Source: Nitrososphaerota archaeon | Lineage (GTDB): Archaea; Thermoproteota; Nitrososphaeria; Nitrososphaerales; UBA183 | Direction: 5' to 3' | Assembly (NCBI GenBank): GCA_029785685.1 | Contig: JAFLZE010000003.1 | Location: 6,788-70,787, forward strand | Length of the DNA stretch: 64,000 nucleotides | Part shown: positions 15,200 to 24,627 of the stretch, piece by piece | How the letters are laid out: every line of letters starts with the position of its first letter | Numbering within the stretch: the stretch's first letter is position 1 | Notes under the pieces: model-generated | The model's input: only the letters and a program-made list of their open reading frames with translations | Databases searched by the model: none | What the model was told of the DNA's origin: nothing | Translations under genes and position numbers: made by a program

Positions 15200-17605
15200 C
15201 TATCTTCGCGGGCTCTTCAGGAGGCGCTTGCGGACGCCGGAGTTGATCTCTAGCCGCTCGAGGGCCCTGACGAGGCTGGACCCGCCCAGCTTCATCCTCC
15301 TGCCTGAGAGGAACCTCTTCACCTTAGCTTCCCTGGCCACCCCGCAGACAGGGAGGATGCGCATCATGTAGAGGTAGAACTGCTGCGACCCTCCGTACAT
15401 GTCGTAGATGGCGTCGTAGTGCTCGGAGAGCCACGCCCAGTAGACGTCCCGGGCACTGGTGTTGAGGGCGCCGAAGGCCATCGGGTAGGCTGAGTCCGAG
15501 CGGCTGACATCCTTGCTAATCCCTAGGTCTAGGGCCTTTTCGACCAGCGCCGGGTCCTTGAAGGAGTAGAGGGCCTCGTAGATCTTCGCCCTGTCCACCT
15601 CACCCTGCAGCGTCTTCACCATCTCTACGAGAGGCCCCATGGCCTTCTCCCCGTAGGTTATGGCATAGGCTGAAGCGACTGCCCCCTTCAGGTTCGGGTC
15701 GAGGTCTTGGTAGTGATCGAACCTCTTGGCGAGCTTGGCAGCGTAGGCGTAGTCGACGCCGACGTACTGCGAAACAAGAGCCTCCCTGGCCGCGCCCAGA
15801 TATTCAGGCTCGCCGGGCTTCGGGTCCTCCCCTATGCTGGCGATGAGAGGCGGATAGAACTTCGGGTAGACGGAGTGGAGCCCTGGCGAGTCCCAGGCGA
15901 TGGCGTTGAGAAGATGCAGCTGCTCGGCGGCCACCTGGATCGTGAGGTTGTCGGGGGTCCCGCCGCACAGAGCGATGAACCTGAAGTACTCCGCCGGGTC
16001 GATCTCCCCCGCCTGCAGGAAGAGGAAGAGGTCGTTGATTAGGCCTGCCCTGTCGTAGGAGTTGAGGTCGGCGAACCCCGCCGCCAGCCTCTCGTACCCT
16101 TTACTGTCGTAGCGGGTGACGTGGAAGCCCCCTCTCCCAGGGTTGACTAGCACGTCCTGGCCCCCTACGTCGAGCGTCATTGACCTCTTGTCGAAGAAGA
16201 CCTTTGTCTCCTTCCCCCCGGCGCTGACTGCGGTCGTAATCGGCCATGGAGGAGCAGAGACGCTCCCGGTGATCATGAACCTCTTCTGGGTGAGCCTGAC
16301 CTTCTTCCCTTCGGAGCGGACCTCGACCACGGGGAAACCCGGCCTGGTGAGCCACCCCTTGGCCACCTTGCTCACTGGGAGGCTGGAGGCCCTGCCTAGG
16401 GAGTCCCAGAGGTCCTTCCCTGAAGCGTTGGAGAAGCTGAACTTCTTGAGATAGTCAGACACCCCCCTCCTGAAGGCATCCTCCCCCACGTAAGACTCGA
16501 GCATCCTCAATATGCTCCCTCCCTTGTTGTAGCTGATCTGATCGAACATGTGCATTGCGTCTTCTACCCGCCGGACATGGGCCTGGACAGGGTGCGTGTT
16601 CTTGACCGCGTCGAGGTTGAGCGCCATGAGGGTCTCGTCCATTAGGAAGATGCTCATGGTGTCCCACTCCGGCCTGAGCCGGTCCGTCATCTTGTACCCC
16701 ATGAAGGTGGCGAAGCTCTCGTTCAGCCAGAGGTCGTCCCACCACTTCATCGTCACGAGGTCGCCGAACCACTGGTGCGCCACTTCGTGGACCATCGACA
16801 TGGCCCCCCTGTTCTTCTGTCGGAAGGCGGCGCCCTCGGTGACAAGGGCGTAGCTCTCCCTAGAGGAGATCGCCCCCCAGTTCTCCATGGCGCCTGTGTG
16901 GTATTCGGGGAGGGCTACGATGTGGAGCTTCTTCAACGGGTATGGGACACCAAAGTAGTCTGCAAAGTCATGTACAGAGCCGGACGCCATCCTGAGGGCC
17001 AGCTCGGAGTTCTTGGCCTGGCCAGGCCGGGTGGCGGTGATGACCTCGACGTCCCCGGAGCGGGTCCTGGTCTCCTCCATGTTGCCGATGGCGAAGAAGA
17101 GGAGGTATGTCGACATCCGGGGGGTCTCTTCGAACACATGCCTCGTCCTCCCCCCTCCAAGGTCCTCGGCGCGGGCCTCCTGGGTGTTGGCGATGACCTT
17201 GAGCCCGGACTCGGCGGTGATCTCGAGCCTGAACGCGGCCTTGTACGATGGTTCGTCGACGCATGGGAATACGGTCCTGGCTTCGGCTGGCTCCAGGTCA
17301 GTGGCGAGGATGTAGTCCTTCCCGTACTTCGACTTGTAGAGCCCGAAGATGACGTCGTCGGTCACCTGCTTGGCGTAGGATATGTCCACCTTCGACAGCT
17401 TCCGTGGGACCCCCGAGATGAGCAGCTTGGACCTTTTCTTGTCGTGCCGGAACCTCGCCGCCTTCCCGTCGACCTTGACCGACCCCACATCCAGTGCCGA
17501 GCAGTCCAGCGACAGCGAGGCGGGGGACCCCTTGACCGCCACGGTCTCCTCGCCTTTCAGGCGGGCCTTTCGAAAGTCGACGTCGAGCCTGAGGTCATAG
17601 GACAC
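15200..17605 (-). CDS. M1-family zinc aminopeptidase
   Basis: The 801-residue protein is a full M1 aminopeptidase: N-terminal beta-saddle domain, the substrate-recognition GAMENWG, the zinc site HEVAHQWFGDL with the third ligand Glu in LWLNESFA, then a barrel domain and a long helical C-terminal domain. It resembles tricorn-interacting factors F2/F3 and eukaryotic puromycin-sensitive aminopeptidase. It trims peptides left by the proteasome. The start is GTG at 17605, preceded by GGAG; no signal peptide is seen, so it is cytosolic. Confidence 0.93.
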   Translation of the reverse strand: MSYDLRLDVDFRKARLKGEETVAVKGSPASLSLDCSALDVGSVKVDGKAARFRHDKKRSKLLISGVPRKLSKVDISYAKQVTDDVIFGLYKSKYGKDYILATDLEPAEARTVFPCVDEPSYKAAFRLEITAESGLKVIANTQEARAEDLGGGRTRHVFEETPRMSTYLLFFAIGNMEETRTRSGDVEVITATRPGQAKNSELALRMASGSVHDFADYFGVPYPLKKLHIVALPEYHTGAMENWGAISSRESYALVTEGAAFRQKNRGAMSMVHEVAHQWFGDLVTMKWWDDLWLNESFATFMGYKMTDRLRPEWDTMSIFLMDETLMALNLDAVKNTHPVQAHVRRVEDAMHMFDQISYNKGGSILRMLESYVGEDAFRRGVSDYLKKFSFSNASGKDLWDSLGRASSLPVSKVAKGWLTRPGFPVVEVRSEGKKVRLTQKRFMITGSVSAPPWPITTAVSAGGKETKVFFDKRSMTLDVGGQDVLVNPGRGGFHVTRYDSKGYERLAAGFADLNSYDRAGLINDLFLFLQAGEIDPAEYFRFIALCGGTPDNLTIQVAAEQLHLLNAIAWDSPGLHSVYPKFYPPLIASIGEDPKPGEPEYLGAAREALVSQYVGVDYAYAAKLAKRFDHYQDLDPNLKGAVASAYAITYGEKAMGPLVEMVKTLQGEVDRAKIYEALYSFKDPALVEKALDLGISKDVSRSDSAYPMAFGALNTSARDVYWAWLSEHYDAIYDMYGGSQQFYLYMMRILPVCGVAREAKVKRFLSGRRMKLGGSSLVRALERLEINSGVRKRLLKSPRR

Positions 17606-17669
17606 AATCTCCGTTCCTGACCACCGGCCTCTGGGCCGCCGAGAGCCCCCTTAAAGGATGCTTGACGGC

Positions 17670-19894
17670 CTATTCCTTGTCGATGAATTCCTCGGCCTTC
17701 GGCGGGTCCGGCGGGAGTCCCTTGCGCTTCCTGATGTCCGTGACCAGCCCCCACAGCATGTTCTGAGGGACCGCCTGCCACGTCTTGAAGTGGGTGTTCC
17801 AGACAGCCTTGCCCGCCGTTGCCCCTCTCATCTTCTCGCTCAGGTCGAACGTCTCGGCCGCGGGGATCTCTCCCTCCACCACTGTCATGACCTCCTTCTG
17901 GTCTATCCTGACCAGCTTCCCCCTCTTCGCGCTGATGACCCCGGTCACCGCGCCTATGAGGTCTGACGGCCCCTTCACCTCTATCCCCAGTATGGGCTCC
18001 AGGAGAGTGGGGTTGGCTGACAGCATGGCCCCGAGTATGGCCCTCCGTGAAGCGGGCATGAGCTGGGCGTAGGTCCGGTGGGCTGGGTCCTCGTGGGGGA
18101 CGAAGTTGGTGAGTGCCACCTTGACCCCTCGGGTGAACTCGTAGGCGAGCGGCCCGTTCTTCATGATGTCGTCGAAGCCTGCCCTGATGGAGTCCATCGA
18201 CTCCTGCAGGAACTGGACCCCCTTGGTGACCTCGGTCAGGATGTTGCCCCTCTCGTCGACGGCCTGGAAGTTGCGGGCCTGGTCGGGGTCCCATCCGTGG
18301 TCGCGGAGGGTCTTGATCACCCCCTTCGTCTCCACGTTCTCGCTTATGGTCCCGTTGCGGATTAGCTCGACGACGTCGGGCTCAAGGGGCTCGACCTCGA
18401 TGAAGATCTTGTTGTGCCTGTTAGGAGACCTGGCCATGATGGGGCCGGCGCGCGCGCGGATGGTCTCCCTGTAGTTGATGATTGGCGGCGAGGTGATGAT
18501 CTCCAGCCCCGCCTGCTGAATCTGCGTGGTGGCTATCTCGAGGTGGAGCACCCCCATCCCTGCCATGAGGGTCTCCCCGGACTCCTGGTTGATCGTTATG
18601 ACGAGGTTCGGGTCCTCGATGTTGAGCCTCCGCATCACCTCGACGAGCTTGGGGAGATCCCTCGGGTGCTTCGCCTCCACCGCCACAGTGACGACGGGCT
18701 CGCTGACATAGTGGATGGACTCGAACGTGGCGACCCCCTTCTGGTTCGAGATGGTCTCCCCCGACCTGATGTCCAGGCCGAGGAGCGCCGGGATGTTACC
18801 CGCAGGGAGCGAATCGACTATCTCCCGCTGAAAGCCCATGAATATCTGGACCGACTGTATCTTCCCCTCTCTCTTCGAGTTGAGAAGGTAGACCGTGTCG
18901 CCGTTGCTGACGCTGCCGGAGAAGAGCCTCCCGGTGGCCACGAGCCCCGCGGCGGGGTCGACGACCACGTTGGTGACCATCATGACCGTGGGTCCGTTCT
19001 CGTCGCAGGCGAGGAGGGCCTTCCCTACGTCGCTGTTGAGGTCCCCCTGTGGCCAGATCTTCGGGATGCGGTAGGTCTGGGCGACGTGAGGAGGCGGATG
19101 GTGCCTGACGACCATGCCCAGCAGAGCCTCGTGGAGAGGGAGCTTCTTGCCGAGCTCCTCCGGAGTCGAACTCTGATACGCGTTGATGATGTCCTTGAAC
19201 GACATCCCCGCGGCCTTCGCCATGTCGAAGTTGAATCCCCACTTGTCCTTCGATGACCCGAACGCGACCTGGGCGTCCTGGACCGAGACCTTCCACTTCT
19301 GCTTGTACTCCGGTTCGGCGTATGTCTCGACGAGACGGTTGAAGTCCCTCACGATGCCGAAGAGCCACTCCTGCATCTTCTCAGGGGAGAGGCGGAGCTC
19401 CTTGATCAGCCGGTCGATTTTGTTGATGTAGACGACGGGGCGGACGCGCTCTTCAAGGGCCGAACGGGTCACAGTTTCGGTCTGGGTCATAATGGATTCG
19501 ACGGCGTCGACTACGACAATTGCGCCGTCAACCGCCCGTAAGCTTCGAACTACCTTGCCGGAAAAATCAATGTGTCCGGGAGTATCAATCAGGTTGATGA
19601 CATAGGGCTTCCCCGCGGACTCGTAGTACAGCGTCACGTTGGCGGCTTTGATGGTCATCTGTCTTTGCTGCTCGAGTTCCATGTAGTCGAGAGCTAACGC
19701 TTGCCCTGCCACCGAAGGCGACAACATGCCAGTCGCAGCTAGGAGACTATCGCTTGTGGTTGTCTCTATGGCAACGCCGAATGACTATCGGCGTTGATAC
19801 CATGGTCCACGTGAGCGATGATTCCAAGGTTGCGTATCTGGTCCTTGTTGTGGACTATCTTCAGGGCTTCTGCTGTCGTCTTGAACTTCGGCAT
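17670..19894 (-). CDS. fusA: Translation elongation factor 2, split by a 32-nt intron
   Basis: Exon 1 is 19894-19798 (97 nt) and exon 2 is 19765-17670 (2096 nt); joined they encode 730 residues, the normal archaeal EF-2 length. Exon 1 starts MPKFKTTAEALKIVHNKDQI and reaches IIAHVDHG; exon 2 resumes in the P-loop Lys codon and gives HVDHGKTTTSDSLLAATGM. Downstream are DTPGHIDF (G3) and NKIDR (G4). The domain IV loop is HEDPAHRTYAQ, where the His is the diphthamide position. Without splicing, the frame stops inside the insertion after 42 codons. A TATA-like CTTCATAAG lies 27 nt before the start. Confidence 0.95.
19766..19797 (-). other. Bulge-helix-bulge intron in the EF-2 P-loop
   Basis: On the minus strand the 32-nt insert contains a perfect 9-bp hairpin, CAACGCCGA with TCGGCGTTG, around a 7-nt loop. 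Just outside it, ATGG pairs with CCAT (4 bp). A 3-nt bulge TAT lies on the 5' side, and AGA follows CCAT on the 3' side. Cutting after the second base of each bulge, as the archaeal splicing endonuclease does, removes exactly these bases and rejoins GGT A|AG, restoring Gly-Lys of the P-loop. The outer exon helix is weak, so the motif is a relaxed BHB. The insert carries an in-frame TAG. Confidence 0.9.
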
Positions 19895-19949
19895 AGTCCT
19901 TTCACTAAGTCTGCCCTTATGAAGTGGTTATGAACGTTTCCTTATCAGA

Positions 19950-21003
19950 TAGATTGTAGCATAATGTTCTCTGCCGCTCCAGTATCTCTAGCTCGACCCG
20001 TCGTCCGCCACCTCTCGGCTCAGAAGGACATGAAGCTGTCGTAGAGCACCACCTTCAGGGTGGCCTCTGCCTTCTGGCTCAGGAACCTCCTCGCCATGAG
20101 GGTGTCCCCGAGGACCCTCTTGAACGCAGAGAAGACTACTCTGCCATCCACCTCTTGCCGTAGCCCTTCAGCTCCTTCCACTTCTCGTACCCGACCCTGC
20201 GCACGAGGATCGCCTCGTCCTTCCTGAGGGGGGACCACTTGGCCTTCTCCGACGCGTTCTTCCTGAGCTTGATGGCAGGGTCGATGCCACGCTCGTGCAT
20301 AGGGAAGTTCCTCCTGGAGTCGTAGGCAGAGTCCGCGTACGCCCTCGCCACCCTCCTCTTCCTTGCGACCTCCCTGACCATCGGGACGAACTTCTTCGTG
20401 TCCCCGGTCTTCTCGGACGTCACCCTGAACCCGACGATCTTCCCCGTCTTCCCATCCGCGACGACGTGGAGCTTGATGAACTTCCTCTTCTCCTTCCTCC
20501 AGATCGCCTCGATGTAGGAGCCCTTGTTCGTGGTGGAGAGGCCCGTCGAGTCGACGACCACGGTGATGGCGTCGTCGTCTTTCCCCTCCGCCATCTTTTC
20601 CACGTATTCTGGCTTCTTCCTCTTGACCATCGCCAGTATCCTCCTCCTGACCTGTGTGAAGTGCATCTCTTTAACGAAAGCGAGGTACTCGGAGAGTGAC
20701 CCGGTCATGCCCTCTATCACCCTGTACGGCGCGTTGAACCCTACCCTGAAGAAGGACAGGAACTCGATGTAGGACTCTGGGAACTCGTACGGCCTCCCCG
20801 TCTTGTCGCCGTTCATCCCCTCAAGTTCGTCGTTCCAGCGACTGGCGAAGCCGAGGTCGAACAGGACCCTCCCTCTCTCCACCAGGGATTCGTTGTAGTC
20901 GTGCCATGACATTCCACGAGGCATGCCTCAACCGAGGCCGTGAGCGGATTACGGAGGCAGGACAAGGGCGATAGACACAGAACTCAAGTTATGCTACAAT
21001 CTA
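19950..21003 (-). mobile_element. IS5-family (IS903-like) insertion sequence
   Basis: The element is bounded by perfect 15-bp inverted repeats, TAGATTGTAGCATAA at 19950-19964 and its complement at 20989-21003. It is flanked by a perfect 9-bp direct repeat CTTATCAGA (19941-19949 and 21004-21012). A 9-bp duplication and a DDE transposase of this type fit the IS903 subgroup of IS5. Intact ends and duplication suggest a fairly recent insertion. It sits about 55 nt upstream of the EF-2 start, just beyond that promoter. Confidence 0.92.
20020..20924 (-). pseudogene. IS5-family transposase, frameshifted near its C-terminus
   Basis: The first frame (20924-20136, 262 residues) holds a DDE transposase: WHDYNESLVERGRVLFDLGF, the first Asp in VVVDSTGLST, the second in AYADSAYDS, and the R..E motif KRWMAE. 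It stops immediately after that Glu. The other frame continues VVFSAFKRVLGDTLMARR to the stop at 20020, completing the normal E..F...K block. One missing G would join them as AEVVFSAFK. There is no clear slippery heptamer, so inactivation by a one-base deletion is more likely than programmed frameshifting. Confidence 0.82.
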
Positions 21004-21010
21004 CTTATCA

Positions 21011-21124
21011 GAGCGTTGTTGAATAACTCCGAATCAGACCAGATTTATGTTAAGTCGCACAGGAGTGGCTCGCCAGACAACCAGGTAGAATTATCATAGA
21101 CACAGTAGTTATTCAACAAGCCTC
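21011..21124. mobile_element. 114-bp MITE-like element
   Basis: Terminal inverted repeats of 18 bp with two mismatches bound a short non-coding core: GAGCGTTGTTGAATAACT at 21011-21028 and the complement of GAGGCTTGTTGAATAACT at 21107-21124. The flanks share TTATCA (21005-21010 and 21125-21130), a possible target duplication. The core has no reading frame. The adjacent IS5 element's 9-bp duplication includes the first two bases of this repeat, so the MITE was probably there first. Confidence 0.7.
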
Positions 21125-21158
21125 TTATCAGGGGTCTCCTGTTAAGTTATCTGCGCTG

Positions 21159-22806
21159 TCACTGAAAGGGATTTGGGAAGGGCATTTCCGGCCATTTCTT
21201 CTCGAGTAGTTGCTTCACGGTGACAATCTGAATCTTCGGGTATTTCCTACCCCAAGTTGGCGATTCGTAGTATTCAGCGTCCCTCGCTTCCGTCTTCATG
21301 GGTTCAGTTGGCTCATCTAGGGTTATCAGAATCCCCATTGCGGCTTTCCAGTTGTTGACAGTCCCAATCAAATCCCGTACGTCGCTCGCGCCTACGTTCT
21401 CGCCACCCTTGGCTTGGATGATAATCCTTCGGAAGTTGGGGTCGTTACCCTCCTTGAAGGTGAGATAACCGTCCCTTCCTCTGTCGGCCCCCTTCTTGCC
21501 GACCTTGCTCCCTTCTGGCGCTCCGATTGGTCGGGCGTCGAGCAAAGAAAGTGACCACCACTGGAATTGGTATTTGTCGGCCTTGGCGAGGCCCTGTGCC
21601 TCATTGAATGTGGTTGGCTCCCCTATAATCTGGTAATTGCGGGGCGTGTAGACCTTCATTTCCCTTAACGCGGATTTCATAATGGAGATTGCCAGATGTG
21701 TGATGTCGATTCCTATCCAATTCCGCTTCAATTCATTGGCCTCGAAGATTGCTGTCCCGCAACCACAGAAGGGGTCGAGAACCCAGTCGCCTTCGTCAGA
21801 ACTGGCCTCTATGATTCTGTCGAGCAATGCAGCCGGCTTCTGAGTGGGATAACCAAGCCGCTTAGGAGATTGCGGTGGGATTGGGCCAATGTCAGTCCAG
21901 AGGTCTTGCACATCGACGCCACCAAGATCGTCCTTATACTGCATGAACATCGGCGTCCCTCCCTCTTTCTTCGGCCAAGAAATGCGGCCAATCTCGTCCA
22001 GTTTGTCAAGCGCCGTTTGAACATCTGGGAACGGTCCCTTCCCCAACAAAGGTCGGACATAGCCAGGTATCGCCCAATGCCTGCCGATCTTCGTCGGGTC
22101 AATCCCACGCCAAGGCTTTCCGGACGAGCCGTTGCGCGTTCCAGAACCAGTTAGAAGCGTAAGTCGATATTGCCCCCTTGAATCTTCGAACTTGAAGAAA
22201 TTGTCGAGGTATTCCTGCGAGTATTCGAGGGGTTTCGGATGCCAGACATACTCATCCGATTTGGTATAGAAGAAAATGGTATCATGAATCGGGCCATATC
22301 GATTCGCGCCGCTAGGCGTAAGTTCTCTTCCACGAAATCTCGTTCCTGAAACGAGTGGGGCCGAAAATGGTATCGAGGATGACTTTCAGGTAATGGCTCG
22401 CTGTCGGGTCACAATGGAGGTAGAGAGAGCCGTTGTCCTTCAGGACGCGATGAAGTTCTACTAGGCGAATCGCCATCATCACAAGGTAAGCGGTAAGGTC
22501 ATTCCTTCCCAAGAAGGCGACGAAAGCCTTGACGGCCTCGCCTACCTCTGGGGAGCGCTCTTGTAACTCAACATAAGCAGCTTCTGCCGCATCGTCCCAA
22601 TGCCAGAAATCATCGAATGCTTGAATCTGGGCCGCTGACTGTTTACCGCCCTTCTCCTTGAAGAGGACGTTGTATGTCTCCTTATTGTTGAACGGAGGGT
22701 CGAGATAAATCAGCGCGATGCTTTCAGATCGTAAGTAGTCTCTGAGGATCTTGAGATTGTCGCCATAGAATAGGGTGTTGACCTTCGGATTGGAAGGTGA
22801 AGTCAA
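21159..22806 (-). pseudogene. DNA methyltransferase fused to a nuclease-like domain, frameshifted
   Basis: From 22806 the frame encodes TLFYGDNLKILRDY, the catalytic motif YLDPPFNN and a C-terminal RNEISWKRTYA, where it stops at about 22312. The next frame continues without a break as SGANRYGPIHDTIFFYTKSDEY through DPFCGCGTAIFEA (AdoMet motif) to 21159. The motif order (DPPF first, FxGxG second) is that of beta-class N6-adenine/N4-cytosine methyltransferases. The last 130 residues include GRDGYLTF and IIIQAKGGE, a PD-(D/E)xK-like pattern. One extra base near 22312-22320 separates the frames: a true mutation or a sequencing error. It is less GC-rich than its neighbours, suggesting transfer. 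Confidence 0.8.
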
Positions 22807-22867
22807 GCCCGCCGAATCGGCTCAACATATTGTATAAAGTGATTGCCTCCTTAGCGGATAATATCCT

Positions 22868-24151
22868 TCAGGGCAGTTTAAGGGAGCTTTCACTACGTTG
22901 TTTCAGGTGGTCAAGCATAGAAAAAGGGGGATGGGAAGACTGTCTGTTGAGCCGATAGAATAACAACTGTTGCTTTGTTTCACTATCGAACCCGACGAGT
23001 TTTGAGAACTTGGAGATTTCCCCGGCGCTGGTAATCTCACTGGTCCAGAGAACAGTCAACTCTTTGCGAAAGTCCGAGTATGCGACTGAAGGCTTCAAAG
23101 TTGTCTCCATCCCGAACGATCTCTGAAGAAGTGCTGCCGAGGCCAGAAGCAGTGAAGGATGCTGGTTGACAATTTCTTTGGCATCGGGGGGCAGATTGTT
23201 GTATGGTGTGACGCGCGGTTTTCGCGAGATTAGATTCCTGTAAGGTTCAAGCTGGGGAACGGCTACAGTTTGAACGAGTCGCATGAACCGAGCCATCCCT
23301 TCAGCGGTCCACAAGGCTCTGAGATATGCAGATGCGACGTTACTAGGAGATGAAAACAGCCACAGTGGAGTTGCGTTGTTGGCAACTTTCTGTCGAAGTT
23401 TCGTGTTAATCCCTGCCAAGTTCAGAAGAGTTGGCATGAGGAGACTCCAGTTTGTTTCGCTTATGTCTGGATAGATGCCTGTATTGACCCGCATGCGTCC
23501 GATGACGTGTTCGACAGCCCGCTTCATTAGATCATGGAGCTGTTGGTCTTTGTTCGTGAAGGTACAGTTTCCGTGCTTGGAGTCAGTGTAGTATCCCAGA
23601 ATTGCAGCTCCTTCCGCATTGAAGAAGTTGAATGGGAGTTTGGGTTCGATCTCCTTAGGCCAATTGTTTTTGTGGCACTTCACGCGGAGCACGCAGGGTT
23701 CAAGTTGGTCGATGTCGAAGCTAACATGCTCCCTAGCTCGGAATAGGCTTTCGATGGTGATGTAGCCGTAGTATTTTGCTACAGCACACGAGTAGATGTT
23801 CTCGAGGCCAAGACTTTTGGCTTCTTTGGCGCTGTATCTCTGCCTGATTGTTTTCCAGAGGTCTGCCAGAATCGAGAGGCCACGTTCAGAGAGATGAATT
23901 GCGGTCTTGCCAGGGAGGTCACTGAGATGAATCAGAGGCTTCCCAGGATTGATACGATAGTGTGCTTCGAGTTGGTCCAGCCACTCTGGCCTGTATTGGT
24001 GCAGCCGACGACTTTGTGTAGTTATTTGCGCAGCACCTAGGTTCCTGACTCTGGAAATTGCATACTCGATTTCGAAGGTCTTGGAATCTGTTCCCTTCTT
24101 TTCCCCTTTGTTCGATTCGTCGTTCGGTCTCGTGTTGTCCATAGTCTGCAT
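22868..24151 (-). CDS. LAGLIDADG-like protein beside the methyltransferase
   Basis: The 427-residue protein is not closely recognisable, but two blocks resemble LAGLIDADG endonuclease motifs: AAILGYYTDSKHGNCTFTNKD (first helix and strand) and SAYLRALWTAEGMARFM (second helix), followed by the family-like ending TSEITSAGEISKFSKLVGF with a Lys soon after. About 110 N-terminal residues have no match I know. The second acidic position is Glu, so cleavage activity is uncertain. It lies 61 nt upstream of the methyltransferase on the same strand, with similarly lower GC. It may be a homing-type nuclease, a transcription-factor-like derivative or a restriction partner. Confidence 0.5.
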   Translation of the reverse strand: MQTMDNTRPNDESNKGEKKGTDSKTFEIEYAISRVRNLGAAQITTQSRRLHQYRPEWLDQLEAHYRINPGKPLIHLSDLPGKTAIHLSERGLSILADLWKTIRQRYSAKEAKSLGLENIYSCAVAKYYGYITIESLFRAREHVSFDIDQLEPCVLRVKCHKNNWPKEIEPKLPFNFFNAEGAAILGYYTDSKHGNCTFTNKDQQLHDLMKRAVEHVIGRMRVNTGIYPDISETNWSLLMPTLLNLAGINTKLRQKVANNATPLWLFSSPSNVASAYLRALWTAEGMARFMRLVQTVAVPQLEPYRNLISRKPRVTPYNNLPPDAKEIVNQHPSLLLASAALLQRSFGMETTLKPSVAYSDFRKELTVLWTSEITSAGEISKFSKLVGFDSETKQQLLFYRLNRQSSHPPFSMLDHLKQRSESSLKLP

Positions 24152-24627
24152 TTCCTCTTAACGGCCAGGCTGTGCCAGTCCTGAACAACGACCGAATCTG
24201 TTGCGAAAGTTTGGATGTGTTGGTGGTCTGTTAGAACTGGTCCATTGCTTCGCTGTACTGATGACCAGTCACAACCGTTTCCTTGTCTTCCCTTTCCTCC
24301 TTCCGCATGGTCAGTCGGTCGCCTCCCCACCTTCAGCGTGCTTTGCTCGCGGGCCGTTCCTATGCGGACCTGTCTCGCGCCTGACCTCTCGATCGGGCGT
24401 TCATCTTGCACTCCGATGGGGCACGGAAACCTCTGGGATGTTACCCAGATTTCTATACTGCTTCACAAAGCGTTACCAAACCACAGCCTTTCATTCACAC
24501 GTCGTGACCGTGGGCACGGTTTCGTGCGGGGACGGCACCACAAGGTAACGTTTCGTGACTCTGAACCCGCGGCACTGTCACGATCTGTGAGCCACCCTTC
24601 AAAGGAGAGTCACGCCCGACGACGGGC
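24152..24627. other. Intergenic stretch without a supportable gene
   Basis: This 476-nt region separates the transferred island from the HerA-like gene. Short open frames exist in several registers, but none has a recognisable domain or promoter spacing. The only structure I note is a wide inverted repeat GTGACTCT (24555-24562) and AGAGTCAC (24606-24613) just before the HerA-like ATG. No tRNA or known RNA motif is seen. Confidence 0.5.

Noticed and set aside
16775..17620. Long open frames opposite the aminopeptidase and EF-2 genes (e.g. 16775-17620 and 18414-19256, plus strand)
   Set aside because: They are antisense shadows of GC-rich coding sequence, with compositionally odd products and no domain; the opposite strands encode clear proteins.
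19728..19894. EF-2 as a pseudogene or an N-terminally truncated protein starting near 19727
   Set aside because: The upstream frame encodes the exact EF-2 N-terminus up to the P-loop, and the 32-nt insert fits a bulge-helix-bulge intron whose removal restores the motif, so splicing explains the break better.
20020..20140. Programmed -1 frameshifting in the IS5 transposase
   Set aside because: No X XXY YYZ slippery heptamer or following structure is evident at the break, so a one-base deletion is the simpler reading; kept only as an open question.
21011..21124. A CRISPR repeat or array
   Set aside because: There is only one pair of inverted ends and no regularly spaced direct repeats; no CRISPR array or cas gene was seen anywhere in the window.
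24152..24627. Small genes in the gap before the HerA-like ATPase
   Set aside because: Several short open frames exist in different registers, but none has a TATA-spaced start, a domain or composition typical of coding sequence.
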